Source of the DNA: Mariniphaga sediminis
GTDB taxonomy: Bacteria; Bacteroidota; Bacteroidia; Bacteroidales; Prolixibacteraceae
Assembly (NCBI RefSeq): GCF_003573545.1
Contig: NZ_QWET01000007.1
Location: 62,001 to 126,000 of the forward strand
Direction: 5' to 3'
Length of the DNA: 64,000 nt
Shown here piece after piece: positions 34,312 through 44,069 of this stretch. The notes below the pieces were generated by a model. The model ran no database searches, had not been told where the DNA came from, and saw only the letters and a list, made by a program, of their open reading frames with translations. Numbering within the stretch: the first letter of the stretch is position 1; the number at the start of each line of letters is the position of its first letter. Made by a program: the position numbers and the translations under genes.

Positions 34312-35237
34312 TTATCTGTCCTCCACCTTTTTCCTGAGACTTTGAAAACCTTCGCCCAGTATTTCACGTGCATCCATCACCGTAATGAAAGCTCCAGGGT
34401 CGATGTTGCTAATGTACTCTTCAAGAACGGCCACTTCCCGGCGACTTACAACGGTGTAAATAATTTGTTTTTCTTCTCCGGTAAACATTCCTTCTCCCTT
34501 CAGGTAAGTTCCGCCACGGTCCAGGTCATTGAGGATTTTATTTTTAATATCGACATGTTTTTTGGAAATAATCAGCAATGCCTTATTATAGTCAGCCCCT
34601 TCCAAAATCATGTCAATGGAGCGACCTGTAATGTAAATAACCACCCATGAATAAAGCGGGACGTGCCAGTCTTTGAAGGCGATGAGTCCCGTTAATACAA
34701 TAACTGAATCCACATAAATCATTAGTTTGCCAAGTTGCAAGCGGGTATATTTGGCAATAATCATGGCAATGATATCGGAACCTCCGGAAGTGGCCCTTGA
34801 TTTAAAAATGAACCCTAATCCCGCACCAGCCAGCACTCCGCCGAAAACACATGAAAGCAATACGTCGTTTACCAGGGGAGCGTCGCTCACAGGGCGCAAC
34901 CAGGCCAAACCATCAATAAAAAATGAGGCAAGCACAAAGCCCACTACTGTTTTCACCCCAAACCGCGGGCCCAGTATTTTGATGCCGGCCATGGTAAGCG
35001 GGATATTTACGATTAGCCCGAAAAGCCCGATGGGAATACCGTCGGGCCAAATGGCAAACATGTCACGTGTGAGGTAATGCACCACAATGGCAATCCCGTA
35101 CACACCTCCGGGAAAATTTTATGTGGTGTAATAAAATATACAAATGCGCAAGCCAGCAGAATAGAACCAAAAAGGATAAAAAGATAATCTTTAAACCACT
35201 GTTTGCTGAAGGTTTTTTGTTTCGTGAGAAAGGCCAT
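34312..35237 (-). pseudogene. YitT-family membrane protein broken by a one-base frameshift
   Basis: The N-terminal part (ATG 35237, MAFLTKQKTFSKQW ... FVYFITPHKIFP) and the remaining part (YGIAIVVHYLTRDMF onward, with the C-terminal DUF2179 domain NIDPGAFITVMDAREILGEGF) lie in different frames. Together they give a normal YitT protein (five to six helices plus the soluble domain). Adding one base to the run read as CCCGGAGG (near 35108-35112) would restore FPGGVYGIAIV, the family consensus. It is either a true frameshift or a sequencing/assembly error. Confidence 0.85.
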
Positions 35238-35263
35238 TGATTGATGATTTTTATTTTATGAAA

Positions 35264-37561
35264 TTAATTTGTTTTAGGCGAAACAGAGGAAGGGAAACTT
35301 TCCGTTGAATTCCAGAGCTTCTTATTGGGGGTGTTGCCCATTTCAAAACGAATGTGACCACCACCCAGCAACTCGTTGTGGGCAAAGTAAGACTTACCCC
35401 ATATTTTACCATTCCATGTCGTTTTTTGAATGTATTCCGAGTCAGTGGCTTCCGGCGCTTCCAAAATGAGCGTTTTCCCGTTGGGAAGTTCCATCTGTAC
35501 TTTTTCGAATAAGGGCGAACCTATTATATATTCAGGAGTCCCGGGGCAAACCGGGTAAAAACCAAGCGAAGAAAACACGTACCATGCCGAAGTCTGTCCA
35601 TTGTCTTCATCCCCGCAATAACCGTCAGGTTCCGGTTGGTAGAGCTTGGTAAGTATTTCCCGAATCCATTTTTGGGTTTTCCAGGGTTGCCCTGCGTAAT
35701 TGTACAGGTAAATCATGTGCTGAATGGGCTGGTTGCCATGGGCGTAGTTTCCGGTATTTGCAATCTGCATTTCCCTGATTTCATGAATGGTAAATCCATA
35801 GTACGAGTCGTCGAAAACCGGAGGAACAATAAAAATGGAATCAAGCATCGCTGCAAAATTTTTATACCCGCCCATGAGTTGGGCCAAACCTTCTGCATCG
35901 TGAAATACGCTCCAGGTATAATGCCAGCTATTTCCTTCTGTAAACGCATCTCCCCATTTGTATGGATTGAAGGGGGATTGAAATTCACCGTTTTCATTTT
36001 TGCCTCTCATAAGTTTGGTTTCCGGGTCGAAAACATTCCGGTAATTCTGTGCGCGTTTTTCAAAAAGCTGAATTTCTTCTGTTGGCTTGTCCAGTGCTTT
36101 CCCCAGCTCTGCAATACAAAAATCAGCATAAGCGTATTCCAGCGTTCGGGCGGTGTTTTCACGAATGCCCACATCATAAGGAATGTACCCCTGCTTATTG
36201 TAATATTCAGCGCCGTACCTTCCCACCGAAGGTACGGGGCCATGTCCTTCTGTATTTTTCAGAATAGCTTCATACAATGTTTCGATGTCGTATCCGCGTA
36301 TTCCTTTCAGGTAAGAATCGGCAATAAGTGAGGCCGAGTTGGAGCCAATCATACAATCGCGATGGCCCGGGCTGGCCCACTCGGGCAACCAGCCGCTTTC
36401 TTTGTAGGTGTTTACCAGGCCTTGCATAATCTGGCTGTTCAGTTCAGGATACATTAGCGTGAAAAAGGGGAAAACGGCACGGAAAGTATCCCAGAAACCG
36501 TTATCGGTAAACATATAGCCGGGCAGCACCTCGCCGTTGTACGGACTGTAATGCATTATTTCTCCTGCTGCATTTATTTCGTAAAATTTACGCGGGAAGA
36601 GCAGAATGCGGTAAAGGGTGCTGTAAAAAGTCCGGGCATTATCGATATTAGAAGTTTGAATTTTAATTTTCTCCAGTTCGCTGTTCCATTGGTCTTTCCC
36701 TTCTGCAACCAGTTGGTCAAATGTTTTGTCCTCTATTTCCTGTTTCAGGTTTAGCTCGGCTTGTTCGGGACTGATAAACGATGAGGCAATTTTGAGCGAA
36801 ATTTTTTCTTTGCTTTTGGTTTTAAACTGAATAACCGCGCCGGTATGCAGATCCTGTAATTCGGTTTTATTTTTAAAGAGGGTTTCATTGTCGGTGGTAT
36901 AAAATGTTTCGAAGGGTTTGTCGAACTGCACAACAAACCAGTTTTTAAAATTTCCGGGAACACCGCCACTGTTTTTGGTGGTGTAGCCAATCACCTTATT
37001 TTCTTCGGGAAGAATTTTGATGTACGAGCCGCCGTCAAATGCATCAATGATAATATTTGAGCTGTCGTTTTCCGGAAATGTAAGTTCAAAAAAGGCTGCA
37101 CGCTCTGTGGCGGTGAATGCCGTTTCCACATCGTAATCGGCCAGGTATACCTTGTATAAATAAGGCCTGACTGTTTCTGCCTTGTGCGAAAACCAACTTG
37201 CCCTTTCTTCTTCATTAAAGACCGGTTTTCCGGTGGTGGCAAAAACCGAAAACTGTCCGTAATCGTTTATCCAGGGACTGGGCTGGTGTGTTTGTTTAAA
37301 ACCGCGTAATTTATTGGCGTCGTATTGGTACATCCATCCGTTTCCCATTGTGTTGGTTTGCGGGGCCCAAAAGTTCATGCCCCACGGGCGTGCAATGGCC
37401 GGATAGGTGTTGCCGTTACTCAGGCTAAATTCCGAATCGGTACCCATCAGCGGGTTGACCCAATCAACCGGGTTGGTTATAAAATTGCTTTTTTCGGTTT
37501 TTGTGCAAGCTGAAAATAAAAAAATGAAAGCTGTCAGGAAATAGGTAAGTCTCATTTTCAA
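35264..37561 (-). CDS. GH92-family alpha-mannosidase-type lipoprotein (765 aa)
   Basis: A lipoprotein signal (YFLTAFIFLFSAC) is followed by VNPLMGTDSEFSLSNGNTYPAIARPWGM, FKQTHQPSPWINDYGQF and later AWYVFSSLGFYPVCPGTPEYIIGSPLFE, all hallmarks of GH92 exo-alpha-mannosidases. Family enzymes need Ca2+ and cut mannose from N-glycans or yeast mannan. It probably faces the periplasm or the cell surface. Downstream of it lies the YitT gene; no SusCD pair is adjacent, so it is a stand-alone glycosidase. Confidence 0.93.
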   Translation of the reverse strand: MKMRLTYFLTAFIFLFSACTKTEKSNFITNPVDWVNPLMGTDSEFSLSNGNTYPAIARPWGMNFWAPQTNTMGNGWMYQYDANKLRGFKQTHQPSPWINDYGQFSVFATTGKPVFNEEERASWFSHKAETVRPYLYKVYLADYDVETAFTATERAAFFELTFPENDSSNIIIDAFDGGSYIKILPEENKVIGYTTKNSGGVPGNFKNWFVVQFDKPFETFYTTDNETLFKNKTELQDLHTGAVIQFKTKSKEKISLKIASSFISPEQAELNLKQEIEDKTFDQLVAEGKDQWNSELEKIKIQTSNIDNARTFYSTLYRILLFPRKFYEINAAGEIMHYSPYNGEVLPGYMFTDNGFWDTFRAVFPFFTLMYPELNSQIMQGLVNTYKESGWLPEWASPGHRDCMIGSNSASLIADSYLKGIRGYDIETLYEAILKNTEGHGPVPSVGRYGAEYYNKQGYIPYDVGIRENTARTLEYAYADFCIAELGKALDKPTEEIQLFEKRAQNYRNVFDPETKLMRGKNENGEFQSPFNPYKWGDAFTEGNSWHYTWSVFHDAEGLAQLMGGYKNFAAMLDSIFIVPPVFDDSYYGFTIHEIREMQIANTGNYAHGNQPIQHMIYLYNYAGQPWKTQKWIREILTKLYQPEPDGYCGDEDNGQTSAWYVFSSLGFYPVCPGTPEYIIGSPLFEKVQMELPNGKTLILEAPEATDSEYIQKTTWNGKIWGKSYFAHNELLGGGHIRFEMGNTPNKKLWNSTESFPSSVSPKTN

Positions 37562-37758
37562 TCGTTTTTAAATTTAGGTAAACGCAATTGTTTCGCGCCA
37601 AAAATAATACATTCTATTGTGAAAAATATTGAGGGTTTTCATGAAACGCAAATCATTGAATAAAATCGTTTTTTGTGGTGAATCTTTCCTAAAGATTAAT
37701 CTTTCCCATTCCAGCGGTTTTCATTCTCTTTAATAAAACAATCCGCAGTTCAAACCGT

Positions 37759-39126
37759 ATGTTTGTGAAAAATTCAGTTATGTCCTTAAAAGAACGGTGG
37801 AATAATTTTCCTTTTAAACCGGAGAAAATACCCTTTTTTTACGGCTGGGTTATTTTATTTGCTTCAACAGTTGGCGTGTTGGCAAGCGCTCCGGGTCAAA
37901 CGATGGGGGTTTCTACATTTACAGATTACCTGATCGAGCATATTCATATTAGCCGGAACCAGATTAGCAGCGCCTACATGTTTGGAACCATTGGAAGTTC
38001 GTTTTTGCTGACGTGGGCCGGGAAACAATACGACAAATATGGCGCCCGCTGGATAGTTTTGGCGGCTTCTTCCATGTTGGCTATTGTGCTGTTAATGTTG
38101 AGCCAGTCCGACCGAATTATCAGGCTGTTTGTAAAAGAGACGGAATCATCGGTTTACGTTGGCGTTGCCATGGTTATCATGATATTCCTTTTCTTCATGC
38201 TGCGGTTTTCGGGGCAGGGAGTGCTAACCATGGTTTCACGTAACATGCTTATGAAATGGTTTATTGCCCGGCGTGGTTTCGTAAACGGCATTTCATCGGT
38301 ATTGATTTCTCTTGGCTTTTCCATCGCACCGCTCACTTTCGATGAGCTGATCCAGGGAACCAGTTGGAGGTATGCATGGATTCTTATGGCTTTTGGCATC
38401 GGAATTATTTTTATACTCTTTGCTTTTCTGTTCTTTCGTGATAACCCGGAGGATTTGGGAATGATTCCCGATGGAGAAAAACACGGGCACCGAGAACGCA
38501 ATGTTACCATCAAACCGTTTAAACAATTTTCACTGAGTGAAGCGCGTAAAACATTGCCCTTTTGGCTTTTTTCTCTGCCACTCGCCCTTTTTGCGCTATA
38601 CATTACAGGGTTTACTTTTCACCTGATTTCTATTTTCGAGGATGCCGGATTGGACCGGGACAAAGCGCTGGCCATTTTTATTCCCATTTCATTTATGTCG
38701 GTCGGAATATCATTCCTCGGTGGTTGGATAAGCGACCGTATTCATTTAAAGTACCTTTTATATTTTTTCCTTGTCGGGGAATTGATTGCGGTGCTTTCTC
38801 TTGCCAACCTTGACGGCGGATTTTACTACTATGGTTTTATTGTGGGGCACGGGATGGGCAATGGTTTGTATAGTGTCCTGATGACGGTAACCTGGCCCCG
38901 TTTTTACGGACGTCAAAACCTGGGAAGGATCTCCGGGTTTGTTATGGCGCTTATCGTTTTTGCCAGCGCACTGGGGCCGGTTCTTTTCAGTTTCTCTTTC
39001 ACTAAATTTGGGGGCTACCATATTGCAAACTTCGGGCTGGCTTTCATTATTGTTGTCTTGCTAATTTTTAGCTACAAGGGAAATAATCCGCAGGATAAAT
39101 TCGAATTTGAAGAATCAAATGATTAG
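37759..39126 (+). CDS. MFS transporter (455 aa)
   Basis: About twelve hydrophobic helices are visible. The cytoplasmic loop after helix 2 is GKQYDKYGARW (MFS signature G-x-x-x-D-x-x-G-x-R), and the second half has GGWISDRIHLKYLLY. The general shape resembles oxalate/formate antiporter-like or monocarboxylate-type members. The substrate is unknown. ATG 37759 is used, but ATG 37780 (MSLKERW) is equally possible. The gene is divergent from the GH92 gene and followed by the DUF1080 fusion gene. Confidence 0.85.
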   Translation: MFVKNSVMSLKERWNNFPFKPEKIPFFYGWVILFASTVGVLASAPGQTMGVSTFTDYLIEHIHISRNQISSAYMFGTIGSSFLLTWAGKQYDKYGARWIVLAASSMLAIVLLMLSQSDRIIRLFVKETESSVYVGVAMVIMIFLFFMLRFSGQGVLTMVSRNMLMKWFIARRGFVNGISSVLISLGFSIAPLTFDELIQGTSWRYAWILMAFGIGIIFILFAFLFFRDNPEDLGMIPDGEKHGHRERNVTIKPFKQFSLSEARKTLPFWLFSLPLALFALYITGFTFHLISIFEDAGLDRDKALAIFIPISFMSVGISFLGGWISDRIHLKYLLYFFLVGELIAVLSLANLDGGFYYYGFIVGHGMGNGLYSVLMTVTWPRFYGRQNLGRISGFVMALIVFASALGPVLFSFSFTKFGGYHIANFGLAFIIVVLLIFSYKGNNPQDKFEFEESND

Positions 39127-39189
39127 TTTTGGGCATCAACAATCTGAACGAACATCACAGTTCGGTTCATTAACCTAATATGAAAGAGA

Positions 39190-40659
39190 ATGAAAAATTC
39201 AGCATGGCTTTACATCGCGGTTATTGCCCTTTTTCTGACAGCCTGTAAGTCACAGGCTCCAACAGATACATGGATTTCTATTTTTGACGGTGAAACACTC
39301 AACGGTTGGAAAAAATCAACCGAAAATCCGGAAAGCCTGACCGTGGAAGACGGTGCTATCAAATGCTCCGGACCACGCGCTCATCTTTTTTACGAAGGGA
39401 AGTTTAAAAATTTTGAGTTTGAAGCTGAGGTAAAAACACAGGAAAAATCCAATTCGGGTATTTTTATCCATACTACTTATCAGAAAGAAGGATGGCCAAT
39501 GCAGGGCTATGAAGTCCAGGTAAATAATTCGTACCGCGGTTCTGAAAAGAATCCGGAACGACGCAAAACAGGAAGTGTTTACAATATTCGTAATATTTAT
39601 TATCCGTTGGCGGAAGATGGGGAATGGTTTAAAATGCGGATAAAAGTGGTAGAGAACCAAATCGAGGTTTTTGTGAACGACGTAAAGGTGAATGAATACA
39701 TTGAGCCTGAAAATCCCTGGAGGCCTGATGGAAGTGAAGGGTTGAAGCTTGGAGAAGGAACCTTTGCCCTGCAGGCACACGACCCCGGGAGTACCACCTT
39801 TTACCGCAACCTTCGTGTGAAAGCATTGCCTGAAGGTGAACGGAAGCCCCTGGAAGCAGATGAAGAATGGGATGCATTGATTACTAAGTTGATGCGGGCT
39901 GGTTTTCCGGTGGTCGATTACCATGTACACCTGAAAGGAGGGCTTACGATAGAAGAGGTAGTGGATAATTCACAACGTCTCGGAGTTAATTACGGAGTGG
40001 CTCCCAACTGTGGGTTGCACTTTCCTGTTACCGACGATGCATCGCTGTTTGAATACATTAAATCGGTGAAAGGAAGCCCCACATTTAAAGGGATGCAGGC
40101 TGAAGGCAGGGAATGGATTACCCTCTTTTCGCCCGAAGCGGTAGCACAATTCGATTATGTTTTTACCGATGCGATGACCTTTACCGATTATAAAGGTCGC
40201 CGTAACCGGATTTGGATTCCGGAAGAGGTGTGGGTGGACGACAAGCAGCAGTTTATGGATCAGCTGGTGGAAAAGATTGAAGCCATTTTTTCACAGGAAC
40301 CGGTAGATATTTATGTGAATCCTACGGTTTTGCCTGATGAACTCAAACCGGAATACAGTTCGTTATGGACAAAGGAACGGATGGAACGCGTGGTGAAAGT
40401 ATTGGCAGAAAATAATATTGCACTCGAAATAAATGCACGGTATAAAGTTCCGGGTGCAGAAATGATTAAAATGGCGAAAGCAGCGGGGGTGAAATTCACT
40501 TTTGGAACAAACAATACTGGCCGCGATTTAGGACAGTTGGAGTATTGCATTCAAATGATTGAAGAGTGTAAACTCACTCCCAACGATATGTTCGAAATAA
40601 AACCAGACCATTTAAAACCGGTGAATGTAAAAGGTTTCCCGGAAAAGATTACCGGTTAA
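39190..40659 (+). CDS. DUF1080 (3-keto-disaccharide hydrolase type) fused to a PHP/TIM-barrel-like domain (489 aa)
   Basis: A lipoprotein signal (YIAVIALFLTAC) precedes a DUF1080 jelly-roll (WISIFDGETLNGWKK, SNSGIFIHTTYQKEGWPMQGYEVQV, GTFALQAHDPGSTTFYRNLRVK), about residues 27-215. A second domain from about 235 starts with FPVVDYHVHLKGGLTIEEV and ends with ALEINARYKVPGAEMIKMAKAAG and FTFGTNNTGRDLG. Its HVH motif resembles PHP or amidohydrolase-type metal sites. DUF1080 proteins act on glycans or keto-sugars in the periplasm. The fusion is uncommon. It is 63 bp after the MFS gene, possibly a sugar-uptake and processing pair. Confidence 0.82.
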   Translation: MKNSAWLYIAVIALFLTACKSQAPTDTWISIFDGETLNGWKKSTENPESLTVEDGAIKCSGPRAHLFYEGKFKNFEFEAEVKTQEKSNSGIFIHTTYQKEGWPMQGYEVQVNNSYRGSEKNPERRKTGSVYNIRNIYYPLAEDGEWFKMRIKVVENQIEVFVNDVKVNEYIEPENPWRPDGSEGLKLGEGTFALQAHDPGSTTFYRNLRVKALPEGERKPLEADEEWDALITKLMRAGFPVVDYHVHLKGGLTIEEVVDNSQRLGVNYGVAPNCGLHFPVTDDASLFEYIKSVKGSPTFKGMQAEGREWITLFSPEAVAQFDYVFTDAMTFTDYKGRRNRIWIPEEVWVDDKQQFMDQLVEKIEAIFSQEPVDIYVNPTVLPDELKPEYSSLWTKERMERVVKVLAENNIALEINARYKVPGAEMIKMAKAAGVKFTFGTNNTGRDLGQLEYCIQMIEECKLTPNDMFEIKPDHLKPVNVKGFPEKITG

Positions 40660-40663
40660 ATTT

Positions 40664-41428
40664 ATGGGTAATACGCTCTTTTTAGAAAAACTAAATGTAC
40701 ACCGCGACTGGAATGCATTTCTTTCGGAGGGAAACCGGGAACGTATAGCAAAAATCGAAAAAGAGGTGGAAAGGGGCGGATATACTCCGCCGGCAGCAAA
40801 GGTGCTGCGTTTTTTTGAGTTTCCCCTATCTTTTGCGAAAGTTGTCATTTTGGGGCAAGATCCGTATCCACAGCCGGGAGCAGCTACCGGGCGTGCCTTT
40901 GAAGTAGGAAGTTTACGGTCGTGGAACCAGCCGTTTAAAAACATTTCACTGAAAAATATTTTACGTGCTCTTTATAAAGCTTACTCCGGGCAAGTGATAA
41001 AATTCAGCCAGTTAAAAGAAAAGCTGGACAATGAATTTCCGGTCCTTTCCCCGGATCAACTGTTTCAACACTGGGAAAAACAGGGAGTGTTGCTGTTGAA
41101 TACATCCTTTACCTGTGAACCAGGGAATCCCGGAAGTCACCGGAGAATATGGGAAGAATTCACTTCTGAGTTACTTGTTTTTATCCGGGACAATGCCACA
41201 AACGCAACCTGGTTTCTGTGGGGAAATCATGCCATTGAAGCTACCCGAGACCTCAGCCTTTCCAATAGCATTGTAACCATGCATCCTATGATGTGTTACG
41301 ATACGCCCGGAAGAGACAGTGATTTTTTGTACGGAACGAGGAATTGCTTTGAGCCTTTTATTGGTGAAATCGACTGGACAGGTCACGAATTGAGTAAGGA
41401 GTTCAAAACAACGCAGGCGCTTTTTTAA
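40664..41428 (+). CDS. Uracil-DNA glycosylase, divergent family 1 (254 aa)
   Basis: The water-activating motif GQDPYPQPGAATGRAFEVG (D66) and the middle motif GVLLLNTSFTC fit family 1 UDG, which removes uracil from DNA. The usual HPSPLS-type loop is replaced by HPMMCYDTPGR (H207 kept), so the DNA-intercalation loop is unusual. The start codon lies 4 bp after the DUF1080 gene stop and its 3' end overlaps the convergent kinase-like gene by 4 bp. Confidence 0.88.
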   Translation: MGNTLFLEKLNVHRDWNAFLSEGNRERIAKIEKEVERGGYTPPAAKVLRFFEFPLSFAKVVILGQDPYPQPGAATGRAFEVGSLRSWNQPFKNISLKNILRALYKAYSGQVIKFSQLKEKLDNEFPVLSPDQLFQHWEKQGVLLLNTSFTCEPGNPGSHRRIWEEFTSELLVFIRDNATNATWFLWGNHAIEATRDLSLSNSIVTMHPMMCYDTPGRDSDFLYGTRNCFEPFIGEIDWTGHELSKEFKTTQALF

Positions 41429-42144
41429 TAGAAGTCTATATGACGACCGTAATCTTTAAAAATATTTTTCTTTTCGGCAGCCTGTTCGATAAGATAAATC
41501 GTCTCTTCATCCTGAAATGAAGCCCGGTTAAGACATATGTCGAATATTTCATTTTCGGGAGCTTCTTTTCTAATAGCCTTCCGGAAGGCTTTCCTTTCCT
41601 TTTCTACCCGGTTAATAAATTCGATCGCTTCCTCCCGGTTCAGGTGGTTGTTGTGCATGATGGTTTTTATCCGGTATTCGCAAGGCGCTATTAAACGGAC
41701 ATGGAGCGCATTTTTGATGTCACGGGCAATGATATGTGCCGCCCGGCCTACGATAATACAAAAGCCTTCTTCGGCAAATGTGTGGATTACCTCATTCACC
41801 GTTTTTATCACTTTCCGCTCACTTTTAAATTTCTTGTTGCCAAAAGCATTTAATATATCATTGAAAGTGTAATTGTCAGAATATTTGAAAAACCGTCTTA
41901 CCTTTTCGGGCTCCATGTCAAGTTCCTTGGCACTATGGAAAAAAACTTCCTTACTCAACACTTTCCAATTGGGCCCCAGACGCTTCTGATTCAAACTGGC
42001 TGCCATTTTGTGCGCCAGTTTTACACCGCTGCATCCAACTTCCCTTGATATGGTAATCAGAGGTCCCGGGATATTGTTTCCGGTATCAGAAACATCTTTT
42101 TTTCCCAGGCGGTTGTTTAGATATTCAAGCAAAGCGTTGCTCAT
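41425..42144 (-). CDS. Cytidylate kinase-like family protein (239 aa)
   Basis: A P-loop-like segment ITISREVGCSG (about 30-40) opens a domain of the cytidylate-kinase-like family (Cytidylate_kin2). EEGFCIIVGRAAHII and VRLIAPCEYRIK follow. The family resembles NMP kinases but its substrate is not settled. The protein is cytoplasmic. The 3' end overlaps the UDG gene by 4 bp; the two are convergent and probably unrelated. Confidence 0.83.
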   Translation of the reverse strand: MSNALLEYLNNRLGKKDVSDTGNNIPGPLITISREVGCSGVKLAHKMAASLNQKRLGPNWKVLSKEVFFHSAKELDMEPEKVRRFFKYSDNYTFNDILNAFGNKKFKSERKVIKTVNEVIHTFAEEGFCIIVGRAAHIIARDIKNALHVRLIAPCEYRIKTIMHNNHLNREEAIEFINRVEKERKAFRKAIRKEAPENEIFDICLNRASFQDEETIYLIEQAAEKKNIFKDYGRHIDFY

Positions 42145-42479
42145 GTTTTTACTTTTTGTCTAAGTTACATGAATTTTATGAAACTCTTTATGTTGTATAA
42201 AAGAAAAGATTGTTTACTTATTTTTCGGTAAAATTTAAACAAAATACATTTTTGTCTGTTTTCTTATATTCATGAAAAAGCTTAAATGCGACTGAAATAT
42301 AGTAAAAAATAATTTCGAATTGAACCATGTCAAATAGTTTAAACATGCAGGAAAAGAATGATTATGATAGCTGTAGGAGTGGCAGGTTACGTCGGAATAA
42401 ACGTTTGGATTCTATCGAATAATATGAAGATGATGAATCGAATGAGAGGAATAGGTTGGAAATTAACAATTGGAATGAA
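42145..42479. other. Divergent gap with two short reading frames before folE
   Basis: AT-rich spacer between the kinase-like gene and folE. Two small frames were noticed. ATG 42358 gives a 41-codon hydrophobic-then-basic peptide ending in an ATGA overlap with the folE start. ATG 42345 is in the folE frame but is cut by TAA at 42420-42422. Neither is supported as a gene. No clear promoter was found. Confidence 0.35.
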
Positions 42480-43208
42480 ATGAAAGATGATTTAATTCTT
42501 AGAAGCGTCAATGGGAACGGTAAAACAAAACTGAATGGTAACGGGCACACCAAAGAAGAGGTAAACGGATTTGAAATCCATGGCGATAATCATGTTGGAA
42601 CTTCTGCTGAAACACCCATTCGCCCTGATGCATTTGAAAAATCTGAAGAAGAAAAAATTGCTGTTATCGAAGATAAATTTCGCGATATAATGGAAACAAT
42701 CGGTCTCGACCTGACCGACGACAGTCTCAGGGGAACGCCCCACAGGGTCGCAAAAATGTTTGTGCAGGAAATTTTTTACGGGCTTAATCCTGCCAACAAA
42801 CCGAAGATATCTGTATTTGACAATAAGTTCAAATACAATGAAATGCTGGTGGAAAAAAGCATCAATCTAAACTCTTTTTGTGAGCATCATTTTCTTCCAA
42901 TTTATGGGAAAGCCCATGTGGCTTACATTTCCAGTGGCGAGGTGATTGGGCTGAGTAAAATTAACCGGATTGTGGATTATTTTGCCCGTCGTCCGCAGGT
43001 GCAGGAAAGGCTGACTGTACAAATTGCAAATGAACTGAAAAAGGTGTTAAAAACGGATGATGTGGCTGTTCTTATCGATGCCAAACACATGTGCGTTTCG
43101 TGCCGTGGTGTTGGCGATGAAAGCAGTACTACGGTCACTTCCGAATACGGCGGCAGGTTTAAAGACAAAGCAGTGCGTGAAGAGTTTTTAAAGTATATCG
43201 GGTTATAA
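42480..43208 (+). CDS. folE: GTP cyclohydrolase I (242 aa)
   Basis: The catalytic domain (from about residue 60) shows the zinc motif FCEHHFLPIYGKAHVAYI, GLSKINRIVDYFARRPQVQERL, and MCVSCRGVGDESSTTVTSEYGG with the second Cys. It converts GTP to dihydroneopterin triphosphate for folate synthesis. The N terminus has a disordered Asn/Gly-rich stretch (SVNGNGKTKLNGNG). ATG 42480 is chosen; TTG 42456 in frame is possible. An in-frame TAA blocks a longer N terminus. Confidence 0.93.
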   Translation: MKDDLILRSVNGNGKTKLNGNGHTKEEVNGFEIHGDNHVGTSAETPIRPDAFEKSEEEKIAVIEDKFRDIMETIGLDLTDDSLRGTPHRVAKMFVQEIFYGLNPANKPKISVFDNKFKYNEMLVEKSINLNSFCEHHFLPIYGKAHVAYISSGEVIGLSKINRIVDYFARRPQVQERLTVQIANELKKVLKTDDVAVLIDAKHMCVSCRGVGDESSTTVTSEYGGRFKDKAVREEFLKYIGL

Positions 43209-43212
43209 AATC

Positions 43213-44019
43213 TCAGACCTTTTTGGCAATAAGAAATAGTTCCTGATCGCCTCTCCATAAGGATAAATTTTTTCTGAAAAACCGGTTTAGAAAAAACTCT
43301 GGTGTATCGTGTTTCTTTAGAAAAAGAGGATAATTCTGTTGTATTACTTCGAAATTAGTATGAGCGAGTACCTTCGATATGGATTTGTAGTTGAAGTATA
43401 CAAAATGTTCTTTCCCAACTCCTTGTAAGCTGTAGAAACGATGTTTCCCCCTTTTTTTATGAGCCCTCCTGTAATCTGAGTTTGGCACCAGGATTAGGAT
43501 TAGTCCATTTTTTTTGAGTAGTTGATGGCACAATGATAACGTTTCAAACGGGTTTGGAAAATGCTCAAGAACGTGTTGCATAAAAATGAGGTCAAAACAA
43601 TTTCCATTATTTAGCACCTGCTCCATGGTTTGTTTTTCAGCATTCAGCCCGTTTTCTTTGCAATAATTTACGGCAAAATCACTCACGTCGATTCCTAAGT
43701 GGTGAATGTTCAGGTTTTTGGCGGCTTGCAATGTATTGCCAATGGAACTTCCCACTTCAAATAAAGATTCTATGTTGGGATGATGGTGTTGTGCAATCCG
43801 AATAAGCCATTCAGATTTTTTTATTTTATGTTCTTTGTTTTTCGTATAGTTTTTTGATGTGAAATAACTTTGATCATATTCTTTTTGAAGGTCCATTGAA
43901 TCAGGCGATCGCCAAATAAGACCGCAATCATTGCACTTTATAAATTTAAGGTTTTGATCTGTTGAATAGATCGTTTGATGATCGGGATTACATTTCAGGT
44001 AATGGGTACAGTGAAACAT
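43213..44019 (-). CDS. Class I SAM-dependent methyltransferase with N-terminal Cys motif (268 aa)
   Basis: The N terminus has a zinc-finger-like pattern CTHYLKCNPDHQ ... FIKCNDCGLIW, then a Methyltransf_11/23-type domain (LFEVGSSIGNTLQAAKNL, LGIDVSDFAVNYC, LIFMQHVLEHFPNPFETL). This resembles methyltransferases of polysaccharide or secondary-metabolite gene sets. The substrate is unknown. It is convergent with folE (4-bp gap) and 50 bp downstream of the Gfo/Idh gene on the same strand. Confidence 0.83.
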   Translation of the reverse strand: MFHCTHYLKCNPDHQTIYSTDQNLKFIKCNDCGLIWRSPDSMDLQKEYDQSYFTSKNYTKNKEHKIKKSEWLIRIAQHHHPNIESLFEVGSSIGNTLQAAKNLNIHHLGIDVSDFAVNYCKENGLNAEKQTMEQVLNNGNCFDLIFMQHVLEHFPNPFETLSLCHQLLKKNGLILILVPNSDYRRAHKKRGKHRFYSLQGVGKEHFVYFNYKSISKVLAHTNFEVIQQNYPLFLKKHDTPEFFLNRFFRKNLSLWRGDQELFLIAKKV

Positions 44020-44069
44020 ATATTAGAAATTAGAGTTCGAATTTAATTATTTTTGAACAGGTACTTTTA

